NCBI RefSeq assembly: GCF_024362805.1
Contig: NZ_CP093299.1
Span: 3,008,001-3,072,000, forward strand
DNA length: 64,000 nt
Origin: Salipaludibacillus sp. LMS25
Lineage (GTDB): Bacteria > Bacillota > Bacilli > Bacillales > Salisediminibacteriaceae
Reading direction: 5' to 3'
Each line of letters starts with the position of its first letter. Within the stretch, counting starts at the first letter, position 1. The position numbers were made by a program, and so were the translations under genes. Shown piece after piece: positions 1 to 10,250 of this stretch. The notes beneath the pieces are model-generated. The model searched no databases, was not told where the DNA came from, and saw only the letters and a program-made list of their open reading frames with translations.

Positions 1-165
1 AGAAGGCGGTTAGGACCGACTCCAATTAAATTTCATGCACGATTAAAGGCCATTTCTGAACTTAGTGATAACACTTCTTGTTCTGTCATACGGTGTGGCG
101 TTGGTAGCGATCTAGAAAGGAGAGCTTTACAAAGAAAGTGTTTAAAAAATGCTTTACAGGGATAA
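1..165 (+). other. Open reading tail entering from the left edge, unidentified
   Basis: Frame 2 is open from the window edge to a TAA at about 163-165. The readable end contains RRRLGPTPIKFHARLKAIS. I do not recognise it. The basic tail would suit the end of a transposase or another DNA-binding protein, but no domain is visible, and the fragment may be decayed. From about 166 to 271 there is only AT-rich sequence with short imperfect inverted repeats, downstream of the minus-strand regulator gene. Confidence 0.2.
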
Positions 166-1812
166 ACGACGCTTCTTTAACGGTAGCTCACCCTTTTTAG
201 TCGCAATAGGTACTCTTTGCATTGCTACCATCGTTAGCCTAACACGGTGGGTTTTCTCCCTAACGATAGAATTACACATTGGCAAAGACGACATTTTTAA
301 ATTCATTTAATGATGTGACATTCTTTAAGATTTCAATGATATTTGGATTGTCAAACATGGATAATAATGATTCATAAATCTTTAGAAAAATATCTTTATC
401 ATGTTTGTTAATAGCTATTAATAATACAACATGGACGATATTTCCGTTCCACTTTATTCCACTCTTACTGATTATAATACCGATGTTTGTTTTTAAAGCA
501 TTCATATGAACAGAGTGCGGTATGGCAATATTTCCAAACGCAGTAGAAGAAGCATCTTCTCGTTTATAGACGTCTTCTTTAAACGAATCAGGAATGAATT
601 GTAGCGCTGCCATCTCATCGCACAACAAATCTATTGCTTGATTTTTAGAAATTTTATCTATTGTAAAAAATAGTTCTTTGCCAAAATAATCTTCAAAATT
701 ACTATAAAGGGTGTCTCTTTTTTGATTCTGTTGAATTTCTAGTATTACTTTTTGAATTTTCTTTTTTTGATTTTCTATGTGGAATGGTGAGATAACTAAA
801 TTCGGATAATAACTGTTCCTCTCATCATCTAATGTAGAAATAAGTAAATCAAAAGTGTAATTATCTAACTCAACATAATTAGATAAAATCTCGATAATTG
901 TTATTTCATCTGAGAATTCAGAAATTAGTTCATTATAGATTTTAGTTTCCAAATTTAAATAGTTAGGACAAATAAGAACACATTTCAATTTGTCCGTGTC
1001 TGATTTTTGCCGATCAATTTCAGAACCAATATGAATTGCAATAAATGCTATTTCGTCTTGAGTAATGTCGATGTCATATATTTCTGATAATCTTAAAGAT
1101 ACAAATATGGCGATGTCAAATATAATTGGACAATCTCTTTTTAAAGTTGCTAGAAATGGATTTTTATTATATTTTTTTAAAGAAACTCGAGTTATTAATG
1201 ACTTTAAGTGGAGACCAAAAGGTACTATAAACGTTTCGTTGTGAAGGTTAATAGAGTAAACATCAGAAACTTCATCAATGATTTGATATATTGAATCTAA
1301 GTATTTAGGTCCAATAAATTTTTTGAATTTAATAAGATTTGAGTCAATATGATAGTTCACATTTGTTTTAAATAGAATATATATTTCGTTTCTTTCATGA
1401 ACATTAAGTTTAATTGAAAATACTTCCTCAATTCTCTTCGATAAATCACCAATCAAATCTAATTCATTATTATTTTCTGTTACTATATCTTGTACATTTG
1501 AAAGTGAATAGCCTTTTTTTACTCGGTCAATAATAATAAGGAAATGTAATAGTAAATTCATAGAAGAAAAATTATTTAAAGAGAACTCTTTCTTATTGAA
1601 AAATTGATTAATAATTTTAGAAATCTTTTCTATATGATTTTCATTAAATGACTCCTTTAAAATAGTCGTATCTAAAATTTTATTAGTTGTTTCTTCAAAA
1701 ATCACATTTGAGAGTAGAGTTCGTTTATCTTTTTCTGTGCCTAAAATACAAATATAGTCATTTTTTGTTGTGAATCGCAAATTATACTTTTTAAACGTTG
1801 TATTCATTTTAG

Positions 1813-1818
1813 ATAGGT
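1813..1818. repeat. IS21 target duplication, left copy
   Basis: ATAGGT here is repeated exactly at 4255-4260, directly outside the terminal TGT and ACA of the element. Deleting the element and one copy restores the host reading frame, which confirms the assignment. Confidence 0.93.
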
Positions 1819-1853
1819 TGTTTATGGCAAACTAATAATGTAGGTTATGGCAA

Positions 1854-1891
1854 TTAATTTATGCCGGCCCCGCGGGGCCGGCATAAATTAA
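1854..1891. terminator. Perfect 38-bp palindrome inside the IS left end
   Basis: Two 19-bp arms, each containing ATGCCGGCCCCG on the plus strand, form a perfect inverted repeat without a loop. It lies between the left end and istA. It could block read-through or impinging transcription into the transposase gene, as known for stem-loops in IS10 and IS50. No strong T-tract follows on the plus strand, so acting on translation or as cruciform DNA is equally possible. Confidence 0.6.
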
Positions 1892-1971
1892 AAAGAGCCA
1901 CTTGCCAACCTCTCAAAATAACTTTAAACTCCTCGTTGGACCAACAACGTTCGACAGGAGGCTATTAGGAG

Positions 1972-3477
1972 ATGTTAGCAGTGGCACAAATTGATTATAT
2001 CAGACATGAAGTGAATCAAAAAGGTAAAAAGTATGCCGGTGTGGCAAAGAGCATGGGGATCGATCCCCGTACGGTTACAAAGTATGCAAATAAGGAAGAA
2101 TTCGAGGCTAGACAGCCTCAGAAACGTAAAGCAAGAGTTATGGATCCTGTGAAGCCTATTTTAGATAAATGGATCAAGGAGGATCTGAAAAAGAAAAAGA
2201 AGAACCATCGTACGGCTAAGAAAATGTTTGAGCAGTTAGTAACGTTTCATAGTTTCGAAGGTTCAGATCGATCAGTTAGGGATTATGTTTCTAAACGAAA
2301 AAAGGAACTAGCGGATTATCATAAAGAAGCTGCCCTCCCTCTTGAATCAATTCCAGGAACAGCTCAAGTGGATTTTGGGACAGCCCCTTTTAAATATCAA
2401 GCAGAGGTTATCGACCTTCCGTATTTAGTCATGTCATTCCCGTTTAGTAATACGTTTTATTTTCAGGTGTTTCCTTCGGAAAATACAGAGTGCTTACTAG
2501 AAGGATTACAACGAATGTTTAGTCATATGGGCGGAGTGCCAGCAACAATCCGGTTTGATAATTTATCCCCTGCGGTGAAAAAGATAAAGAGCAAAGGGAA
2601 CCGGGATCTCACCGACACGTTTGAACGCTTTGTCCTGCATTATGGTTTTAAGTATGAGTTCTGTAATCCAGGCAAAGGAAACGAAAAAGGTCATGTGGAA
2701 GCCATGGTTAAGTACGTTCGTAATAATTTTCTTCTTCCGGAGTGTACTGTCGTTAACCTTGATTCGTTTAATGAAACTTTGTGGGGACTGGCAGAACAGG
2801 ATCGGGAACGACTGCATTATAAAAAACAAGGTCTACAATCCGCGTTGTTTAGAGAAGATGAGAAAGCGTGGCTGCTTCTTCCGGAGAAACCCTTCGATTG
2901 TGCACATTATAAGAAAGCGAAAGCAGATAAATATGGGATTGTCACAGTGGACAACAAGGAATACTCCACTTCCCCTCGATTTGCGGGACAGAGCGTAAAA
3001 CTACAGATCACTTATAACTCTATTGTCGTATTGAACGAGGATAACGAGGTGATTGTGAAACATCACCGCTTATACGGTGTGAAGAGGAGATCCATGGTAT
3101 GGCAGCCTTATCTTGATCTTCTTTCGAAGCGCCCAAAAGCCATTAAGTATTCAAGTATATACGATCACTTTCCTTATACCTGGTCAAAATATTTAAAAGA
3201 CTGTACGGAGGAAGAACAAAAATCAGCCTTACGGCTTTTAGGAAAATTGCTTAAAAATAATGATTTCACCCTTTTAAATAAAGCTTTAGAGATGGCATCT
3301 TTCCACGGGCATCCGAACACCGACCAGATTAAACATTGTTTTTATTCGTTACTGAACCAAAATGAAAGTTATAAGACTATCAGGCCACAATTTAAGCTGC
3401 CTGATGTCCCACAAGCGACTCGGGGGCTCTCTCATTATGATTCCTTCTTCCAGGAAGGTGGTGGCGCAAATGAATGA
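1972..3477 (+). CDS. istA: IS21 transposase IstA
   Basis: 501-residue IS21 transposase, the normal length. An N-terminal HTH region (KSMGIDPRTVTKYANKEEF, about residues 25-45) is followed by an rve-type DDE catalytic core: D in AQVDFGTA, D in IRFDNLSPAVKK, and E in GNEKGHVEAMV. A C-terminal beta-rich domain contains KADKYGIVTVDNKEYS. The start ATG at 1972 follows AGGAGGCTATTAGGAG. The 3' end overlaps istB by 8 bp (ATGAATGA), the usual arrangement for coupled translation. No frameshift or missing catalytic residue was seen. Confidence 0.95.
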   Translation: MLAVAQIDYIRHEVNQKGKKYAGVAKSMGIDPRTVTKYANKEEFEARQPQKRKARVMDPVKPILDKWIKEDLKKKKKNHRTAKKMFEQLVTFHSFEGSDRSVRDYVSKRKKELADYHKEAALPLESIPGTAQVDFGTAPFKYQAEVIDLPYLVMSFPFSNTFYFQVFPSENTECLLEGLQRMFSHMGGVPATIRFDNLSPAVKKIKSKGNRDLTDTFERFVLHYGFKYEFCNPGKGNEKGHVEAMVKYVRNNFLLPECTVVNLDSFNETLWGLAEQDRERLHYKKQGLQSALFREDEKAWLLLPEKPFDCAHYKKAKADKYGIVTVDNKEYSTSPRFAGQSVKLQITYNSIVVLNEDNEVIVKHHRLYGVKRRSMVWQPYLDLLSKRPKAIKYSSIYDHFPYTWSKYLKDCTEEEQKSALRLLGKLLKNNDFTLLNKALEMASFHGHPNTDQIKHCFYSLLNQNESYKTIRPQFKLPDVPQATRGLSHYDSFFQEGGGANE

Positions 3478-4189
3478 GCAGATTGAGAATTATGCCAAAC
3501 GACTAAAGTTAAGCTGGATTCGAGAGAACTATAAAGACATAAAAGCAGATACACACGAAGAATATCTTCTCAAGCTATTTGAAAAAGAAGTGGAAAACCG
3601 CGAAGAACGTAAAATTAATTTATTACTCAGCCAGGCCCAGTTGCCAAAGACAGGCACCCAACCATTCCAGTGGGAACACATTCAAATTCCACAAGGAATT
3701 GACCGGTCAACTGTATTAAATGGCAGCTTTATTAAAGAGAAGGAAAACCTCATTTTATATGGTGGAGTCGGCACTGGCAAAACCTATTTGGCAACGTTAA
3801 TATCCTTAAATGCCATACATCGTTTTGGCAGTCGTGTGAAGTTCTTTACGGTGGCAGCTTTAGTTAATAAGTTGATTGAAGAAAATCAGAAAGGATCGCT
3901 TCCGAAGTTTATGAAACAGATTGAAAAGCTTGATCTCCTGGTTCTTGATGAACTGGGGTACATCCCTCTTAATAAAGAAGGGGCCGAGCTGTTATTTCAG
4001 GTCATTTCCATGTGTTATGAAAACCGTAGTATTGTCATCACAACAAACCTGCAATTTGGTCAATGGAATCATGTTTTTGGGGATCCGATCCTCACGGAAG
4101 CAGTCATTGACCGATTAATTCACCACTCTCATTTACTGGTGTTTACCGGAGACAGCTTTCGTTACAAAGAATCATTACTACATCAATAA
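3470..4189 (+). CDS. istB: IS21 helper ATPase IstB
   Basis: 239-residue AAA+ ATPase that regulates IstA and target choice. Walker A is GGVGTGKTYLA (about residues 100-110) and Walker B is LLVLDELGYIPL; an arginine-rich C-terminus ends SFRYKESLL. I start at ATG 3470 (MNEQIENYAKRLKL), which overlaps the istA stop and is preceded by AGGAAGGTGG. A longer frame upstream exists but lies inside istA. The gene ends 65 bp before the right IS end. Confidence 0.94.
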   Translation: MNEQIENYAKRLKLSWIRENYKDIKADTHEEYLLKLFEKEVENREERKINLLLSQAQLPKTGTQPFQWEHIQIPQGIDRSTVLNGSFIKEKENLILYGGVGTGKTYLATLISLNAIHRFGSRVKFFTVAALVNKLIEENQKGSLPKFMKQIEKLDLLVLDELGYIPLNKEGAELLFQVISMCYENRSIVITTNLQFGQWNHVFGDPILTEAVIDRLIHHSHLLVFTGDSFRYKESLLHQ

Positions 4190-4254
4190 TTAGAGGCGGC
4201 AAGTGGCATTCATTTTTAATTGCCATTTCATACATTTATTACTTGCCAAATACA

Positions 4255-4260
4255 ATAGGT
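4255..4260. repeat. IS21 target duplication, right copy
   Basis: ATAGGT, identical to 1813-1818, immediately after the terminal ACA of the element. Confidence 0.93.
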
Positions 4261-4700
4261 CGTTCTTCAATGTTGAATAACTGATATATAAATCATTACA
4301 GATATCAAAAGCGTTCAAATCTTTATGCTCTACCAATATCTTTTTAATCATATAAAAGGCTCGTTCAGAGTAATTTTGAGGTAAAGCATTTTGTCGATTT
4401 AATAGAAGAAGTGCGTCATTTTTACTAGCTAAATAACCTTTGTATGAAGAATGTACTATTATTTTCTCTGTTGATGAGTTTATATCCTTTATATAGGTTT
4501 TTACAGTACGCACAGATACCTCTAATATTTCAGCTAATTCTGATGCGGAACACGGTGAATTCATCTCAACTAAATAGCGAAGCAATTTCTTTTTTTTCTC
4601 TATCAAAATACTCTCCCCCCCTCTTATAATCTAACTAAAAAAAATACAAATATAGTCAATTATATTTTATATCTAAATAATTTAACTATCAACTAAAGAT

Positions 4701-4755
4701 TTTCACCGCTTAGTGAAATTTATCATTCTAAAAAGTTTCCCCGACCTGTGAAATT
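4701..4755. promoter_or_regulatory. Candidate operator for the PTS operon regulator
   Basis: Between the divergent regulator and PTS genes lies an inverted repeat TTTCAC-N6-GTGAAA (4701-4718). A second GTGAAATT at 4748-4755 repeats the one at 4713-4720, 35 bp away. Two related half-site clusters in front of a PTS operon fit a PRD-activator binding region. The position is seen; the function is inferred. Confidence 0.45.
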
Positions 4756-4824
4756 ATTAAGTGGAGGATAAAGCCTATGATAAGAGATAATACAAGAGAA
4801 CAAACTAAAGGGAGGTCATCTTTT

Positions 4825-5145
4825 ATGGAGAAAATTAGAATCTTATTATCTTGTGGAGCTGGAATGTCTAGTGGTTTATTAGCTCAGAAAGCTAGGCAAG
4901 CTGCAAAAAAAAGAGGATTGGAAGTTAAGATTGATGCAAAAAGTGAAGCAGAAGCCCCTTCGTATTTTCCTTCTATTGATATTTTATTATTAGGTCCACA
5001 CTATGAAGCGTTTAAAGAAGAATTTAGCAAAATGGGTAAACCTCATAATGTTCCTGTTGAAGTTATACCGAAAGAGATATATGGACTATTAGATGGTGAA
5101 AAACTTATTGATTTCGTTATCCGAACTTTAGATTCATACAATTAG
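4825..5145 (+). CDS. PTS lactose/cellobiose-type EIIB
   Basis: 106-residue cytoplasmic phosphocarrier that passes phosphate from EIIA to the sugar carried by EIIC. The phosphorylated Cys is C10 in ILLSCGAGMSSGLL, followed by the family DILLLGPHYEAFKEEF segment. I start at ATG 4825 because AAAGGGAGG lies just upstream; the in-frame ATG at 4777 would add 16 residues with no family counterpart. It is first in an EIIB-EIIC-EIIA-GH1 operon, the same enzyme II order as Bacillus subtilis licBCA. Confidence 0.93.
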   Translation: MEKIRILLSCGAGMSSGLLAQKARQAAKKRGLEVKIDAKSEAEAPSYFPSIDILLLGPHYEAFKEEFSKMGKPHNVPVEVIPKEIYGLLDGEKLIDFVIRTLDSYN

Positions 5146-5157
5146 GAGGGACTAATA

Positions 5158-6402
5158 ATGAAAAAGTTTATTTCTTGGCTTATAGATGTTTTTGCACCGA
5201 ATATGCAAAAAATAGTTAAAAACCCTTGGATAGCCGGATTATCAAGTACAATGCAAAAAATTATTCCTTTCATCCTAACAGGTTCCATGGTATTTATCTA
5301 TAATATTTTTCGTTCTTACTTCCCGTCACTTCCTGACCTAGGTATAATTTCTAATTTTACATTTGGATTGCTTGGTTTATTAGTCGCTTTTATGGTCGCA
5401 AACCAATTGATGGAGAAGTTGCAACATCAAAGATATACCCTTATTGCAGGGTTAACATCGATTTCTGTATTTTTAATGTTTATAAAACCAGTATTTGATG
5501 ACGGGATGATGGTTGTAGATTTTGGAAGATTCGGCCCGTCAGGAATTTTCGTTGGTATGGTAGCTGGTTATTTTGTGAGCATTATATTCTATCACTATGG
5601 AAAGTTAAATTTGCTTAGTGAATCAAACATTCCTATTATGGTCGTTGAATGGATTAATAATATCTTACCTATAATTATAGCAATTTCTATAACAGCAATT
5701 CTAGCATTTAGAGTTGATATGGATATTTTCGATCTAATAGTACAAGCATTCTCTCCAATTCAATCGTTCGGTCAAACTCTGCCGGGGCTTATTTTAATAG
5801 TATTCTTAATGGCTTTCTTCTACTCCTTAGGTATTTCCGCTTGGATTTGGAACGCAGTTACTACACCAATTTTCATGCAAGGTATAATGGAAAATATTGA
5901 AGCTGTTAACCAAGGGTTGGAAGTTACAAATATTGTTACTAGTGAAACAGTGTTTACTGCAGCTCTGATAACAATGGGCGGGGTTGGTGCAACTTTAGGC
6001 TTGAACTTGCTAATGTTAATTTCGAAGTCCAAAGAACTAAGAACAGTTGGAAGATTATTTATTTTTCCTTCTTTCTTTAATATAAATGAACCTATAATGT
6101 TTAGTACTGTCGTTATGAATCCACTTCTAATGCTACCATTATGGATTAATGCGATAACTGGTCCTACAGTAGTCTGGTTAGCAATGAGCTCTGGATTTCT
6201 AAACATTCCATCACAAATGATACAAGTCGGTCAAATTCCAGCACCATTCTCTAGTGTAATGATTACGCAAGATTTAAAAGCTGTTATTGTGTACTTTATT
6301 CTATTAGGTATGTATTTAATAACTTGGTATCCTTTCTTTAAAGCTTATGAGAAGAAAAGGCTTCAGCAAGAAGGCTCGGGTGAGCTAAACAAAATCAATT
6401 AA
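5158..6402 (+). CDS. PTS lactose/cellobiose-type EIIC permease
   Basis: 414-residue integral membrane sugar transporter, slightly shorter than the 430-450 residues usual for the family. The N-terminus FAPNMQKIVKNPWIAGLSST is characteristic, and about ten hydrophobic segments follow. The substrate-binding loop includes FPSFFNINEPIMFSTVVMNP (about 301-320), where family members keep the N-E-P motif. It starts 12 bp after the EIIB stop with AGGAGGG in the gap. Substrate is probably a beta-glucoside such as cellobiose or lichenan oligosaccharides; that is inferred from the regulator and the GH1 partner. Confidence 0.93.
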   Translation: MKKFISWLIDVFAPNMQKIVKNPWIAGLSSTMQKIIPFILTGSMVFIYNIFRSYFPSLPDLGIISNFTFGLLGLLVAFMVANQLMEKLQHQRYTLIAGLTSISVFLMFIKPVFDDGMMVVDFGRFGPSGIFVGMVAGYFVSIIFYHYGKLNLLSESNIPIMVVEWINNILPIIIAISITAILAFRVDMDIFDLIVQAFSPIQSFGQTLPGLILIVFLMAFFYSLGISAWIWNAVTTPIFMQGIMENIEAVNQGLEVTNIVTSETVFTAALITMGGVGATLGLNLLMLISKSKELRTVGRLFIFPSFFNINEPIMFSTVVMNPLLMLPLWINAITGPTVVWLAMSSGFLNIPSQMIQVGQIPAPFSSVMITQDLKAVIVYFILLGMYLITWYPFFKAYEKKRLQQEGSGELNKIN

Positions 6403-6437
6403 TAAAAGATTGAATTAGAAAAAGGTAGGTGGATTCC

Positions 6438-6776
6438 ATGGCGAGTATAAATAATCAAAAAGAGAATGAGGATCAGCTAGTAGCCATAGCTATGCAAATA
6501 ATATTACATTCCGGGGAGGCTAGATCCCTTGCGGATAGAGCATTTAGCAACGCAAAAGAGAAAAACTTTATTAAAGCCAATGAGCTGTTGGAAAAAGCTA
6601 ATTCAGAATTACTTAAAGCGCATCGTTCTCAAACAGAAGTTATTCAAAATGAAGCTAGAGGTATAAAGTATGATTCCTCGCTTTTGTTTATACATGCACA
6701 AGATCATTTAATGACGATTATGTCAGAGATAAAAATAACCCAAAAAATGATCGAATTAATTAAATTAAATGACTAA
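6438..6776 (+). CDS. PTS lactose/cellobiose-type EIIA
   Basis: 112-residue helical phosphocarrier. The family active-site segment is FIHAQDHLM; its first His (H86) should be the residue phosphorylated by HPr. Upstream, KAHRSQTEVIQNEA is also typical. I chose ATG 6438 (MASINNQ) because AAAGGTAGGTGG precedes it at good spacing; the start at 6429 would lie in the ribosome binding site. It lies 35 bp after EIIC in the same operon. Confidence 0.92.
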   Translation: MASINNQKENEDQLVAIAMQIILHSGEARSLADRAFSNAKEKNFIKANELLEKANSELLKAHRSQTEVIQNEARGIKYDSSLLFIHAQDHLMTIMSEIKITQKMIELIKLND

Positions 6777-6853
6777 CCATAAATCAGAAAACTTTTAAAA
6801 TAGTATTTTCAAAAAAAGATACGTCATAATGAACTAATATTAGGAGGGATTAG

Positions 6854-8278
<1,425 letters not shown>

Positions 8279-8556
8279 GAAAATAATTTTAAAGTGCCCA
8301 AATGAATTTCATAATGAAGCTCCTATTATGAAGTGTTTCGCAGACATGAAAAAAACCCCCTCCTTAAATGTCGAATAAAATGTGCAGAAATTACTTACTT
8401 TTAGAGTGACTACTTTTTAGATTACTACGAGCTAAAACACCTTGATCTAACATTGCCATCTTTTTGACCGATCAAGGTCAAATAAGCATGCGGCAATTAG
8501 GGGAAAACAAACGTCATTGAGGTGACATTTGCCATAGATAGAAATCTTACATTTCA

Positions 8557-8606
8557 AAAGATAAAGCAGAGAGTGAGCGACAACGCTCTGCTTTATCTCT
8601 TTTTTA
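8557..8606 (+). terminator. Rho-independent terminator
   Basis: The stem GATAAAGCAGAG / CTCTGCTTTATC (8560-8571 with 8586-8597) is followed by TCTTTTTT. It is the likely end of the PTS-GH1 transcript, though 280 bp downstream. The 8279-8556 stretch holds no gene I can support. Confidence 0.8.
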
Positions 8607-8868
8607 TTCTTTAGCTAACTCTAGTTACCGTTCAATTAATTTCCGATGTTTCTCATAGGCCCTGAAGTCCTAAAATGATTGATACATCTTTCAAAGTGAG
8701 TAGTCTGTCTGTTATTACCTTTCAAATGGTATTTTCCATAAGATAGTTTGTATGATGAAATTGGTTCAAAACTAAGGAAATCTTCTATAAAAAGAATCAC
8801 TTTCACAATGACGCTTCACTAGCAATAAACGACTAATAGCTGTTGATTTTTTATTAAATATACGGATG

Positions 8869-8987
8869 ATAAAACGAACCTTCCATCAGTGAGAGCTTTC
8901 GTTCTTCTCCCACTGATTGGTAGTTGATGAATCAGGACATTAGCGTCCGTTAGCTCTCCTCTCTTTTACATACGTATCAGTGATAAA
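8869..8987 (-). repeat. bcr1-like TTTAT-flanked repeat, subfamily B, 119 bp
   Basis: Read on the minus strand it begins TTTATCACTGATACG and ends GGTTCGTTTTAT. It shares GGACGCTAATGTCCTGATT and the terminal hairpin (AATCAGTGGGAG...CTCTCACTGAT) with other B copies. The left stem is partly deleted. It is the main content of the gene-free stretch 8607-9288. Confidence 0.85.
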
Positions 8988-9060
8988 AAGGGGCTGAAAC
9001 GTAAGGTGCGACTCCCAGAGGATAAAGGACAGTCTGAAGTGAAGGTCACATTCAGTTAAT
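8988..9060 (+). repeat. Degenerate Bacillaceae intergenic repeat remnant
   Basis: GCTGAAACGTAAGGTGCGACTCC here resembles AGCTGAAACGTAAGACGGCGACTCC at 33216-33240, and both directly abut a bcr1-like element. It looks like a decayed interspersed repeat; no coding potential was seen. Confidence 0.4.
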
Positions 9061-9288
9061 TTCTTATTTTGATGGCATTCCTTAAAAAACTTGAAAAATA
9101 GCTAAAGTGTGTTAGTGTATATATAGATATTGACAGTTGTAATAGGAATTTTATTCTAAGGGTGAAACTTTTATTGGTAAACACCGTATACGTATTAATG
9201 GCATAATTTTTAAATTTTAAACACAAGTTTGTAAACTATCAATGAAATAAATGTCATAGTTTATATGATTCTAAAGGAGTGGCAAAAG

Positions 9289-10248
9289 ATGACTGACATT
9301 GTGTTAGATATTAGTGGTCTGACGAAGCGTGTAAAACAAAACAAAAAAATCGTTGATAACGTCTCGTTTCAAATGAAAAAAGGGGAAATTTTGGGCCTTC
9401 TAGGACCGAATGGAGCGGGGAAAACGACGACGATTCGTATGATTGTCGGCCTCATTAAAAAAACAGAAGGAAGCGTCAAAATCAATGGACTCGACCTTGA
9501 TGAGGAAGGACAGGCATGTAAATCAGAAGTAGGGGCTATCGTCGAAAACCCAGCCTTCTATGATTATATGAGTGGCTATAAGAACTTACAGCAATATGGC
9601 CGTATGTCAAAAAAAGAGATTCCTCCAGAACGCTATGAGGAAGTGATTGAGCTTGTAAAATTAAAGCATGCTATTAACGATAAAGTGAAAAAGTATAGTT
9701 TAGGGATGAAGCAACGTCTAGGGGTGGCGCAAGCACTACTACATCATCCCGCTGTGTTGATTTTGGATGAACCGACAAATGGCCTTGACCCTAAAGGTAT
9801 TAGAGAGCTTCGTGATTATTTAAGACAACTAGCCAATGAAGGGATTTCAACGCTCGTGTCATCTCATTTATTATCAGAAATGCAATTAATGTGTGACAGA
9901 GTGGTTATCATGGAACAAGGCAAAATTATTAATGTGACGACTATTGAAAGCTTGGATGAGAGTAATGAAACAGAAGATCAAGTTGTTGCTTTACGTCTTA
10001 ATGCTTCACAGGTCAACGAAGCGAATGACTTACTAAACACCATGGACACCGTTACTGTCATGGAAAAAGAAAACAGCCATATTCTCGTTGTAAAAACATC
10101 CTATGACAACATTCCCGCATTGAATAAAAAACTTGTTGAAGCAGCTATTGACATTTATGCTATTGAATTAAGGAAAACCTCTTTAGAAGATAAATTCCTT
10201 GCATTGACGGCTGATGGGGAAGCAAAGCTTCAAAAGGAGGTTGAATAA
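9289..10248 (+). CDS. ABC transporter ATP-binding protein (BcrA/ABC-2 type)
   Basis: 319-residue cytoplasmic ATPase energising the adjacent permease. Walker A is GPNGAGKTTT (residues 39-48), the signature is YSLGMKQRLGVAQ, Walker B is VLILDEPTNGLDP, and the switch His is in LVSSHLLSEM. The C-terminal 90 residues are the variable extension seen in bacitracin-type exporters. I start at ATG 9289 because AAAGGAGTGG lies 5-8 bp upstream; the ATG at 9265 has no such site. It ends 2 bp before the permease gene. Substrate unknown; export of a peptide antibiotic or toxin is the usual role for the type. Confidence 0.93.
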   Translation: MTDIVLDISGLTKRVKQNKKIVDNVSFQMKKGEILGLLGPNGAGKTTTIRMIVGLIKKTEGSVKINGLDLDEEGQACKSEVGAIVENPAFYDYMSGYKNLQQYGRMSKKEIPPERYEEVIELVKLKHAINDKVKKYSLGMKQRLGVAQALLHHPAVLILDEPTNGLDPKGIRELRDYLRQLANEGISTLVSSHLLSEMQLMCDRVVIMEQGKIINVTTIESLDESNETEDQVVALRLNASQVNEANDLLNTMDTVTVMEKENSHILVVKTSYDNIPALNKKLVEAAIDIYAIELRKTSLEDKFLALTADGEAKLQKEVE

Positions 10249-10250
10249 CG

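Larger units (their letters stand above)
1819..4254 (+). mobile_element. IS21-family insertion sequence, complete, 2436 bp
   Basis: The left end begins TGTTTATGGCAAAC and the right end, read inward, begins TGTATTTGGCAAG. Each end holds two related TGGCAA units (for example TGGCAATTAA near both ends) and an inner GCCACTTGCC, the multiple-repeat end structure typical of IS21. A 6-bp target duplication flanks it. It carries overlapping istA and istB, both intact, so the copy may be active. It sits inside the licR-like gene, with its genes opposed to the host gene. Confidence 0.93.
272..4606 (-). pseudogene. LicR-type PRD transcriptional regulator, split by IS21
   Basis: This is a BglG/LicR-type activator of a PTS operon. 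The N-terminal part (4606 down to 4255) carries a DeoR-like HTH (SASELAEILEVSVRTVKTYI). The C-terminal part (1812 down to 272) carries the second HTH/Mga-type segment, PRD domains with conserved His residues (about H137-H153 and H242-H260 of the 511-residue part) and a fructose-type EIIA domain with the site AIPHSVHM. Removing the IS and one ATAGGT copy joins KNDL to SKMNTTFKKYNLRF in frame, giving about 630 residues, the normal LicR length. It is divergent from the PTS operon it would control. As it stands the protein is broken; a 511-residue C-terminal piece (ATG at 1807) could still be made but would lack the first HTH. Confidence 0.9.

Noticed and set aside
4777..4824. Longer N-terminus of EIIB from ATG 4777
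   Set aside because: The extra 16 residues include the ribosome binding site of the downstream ATG and have no counterpart in the family.
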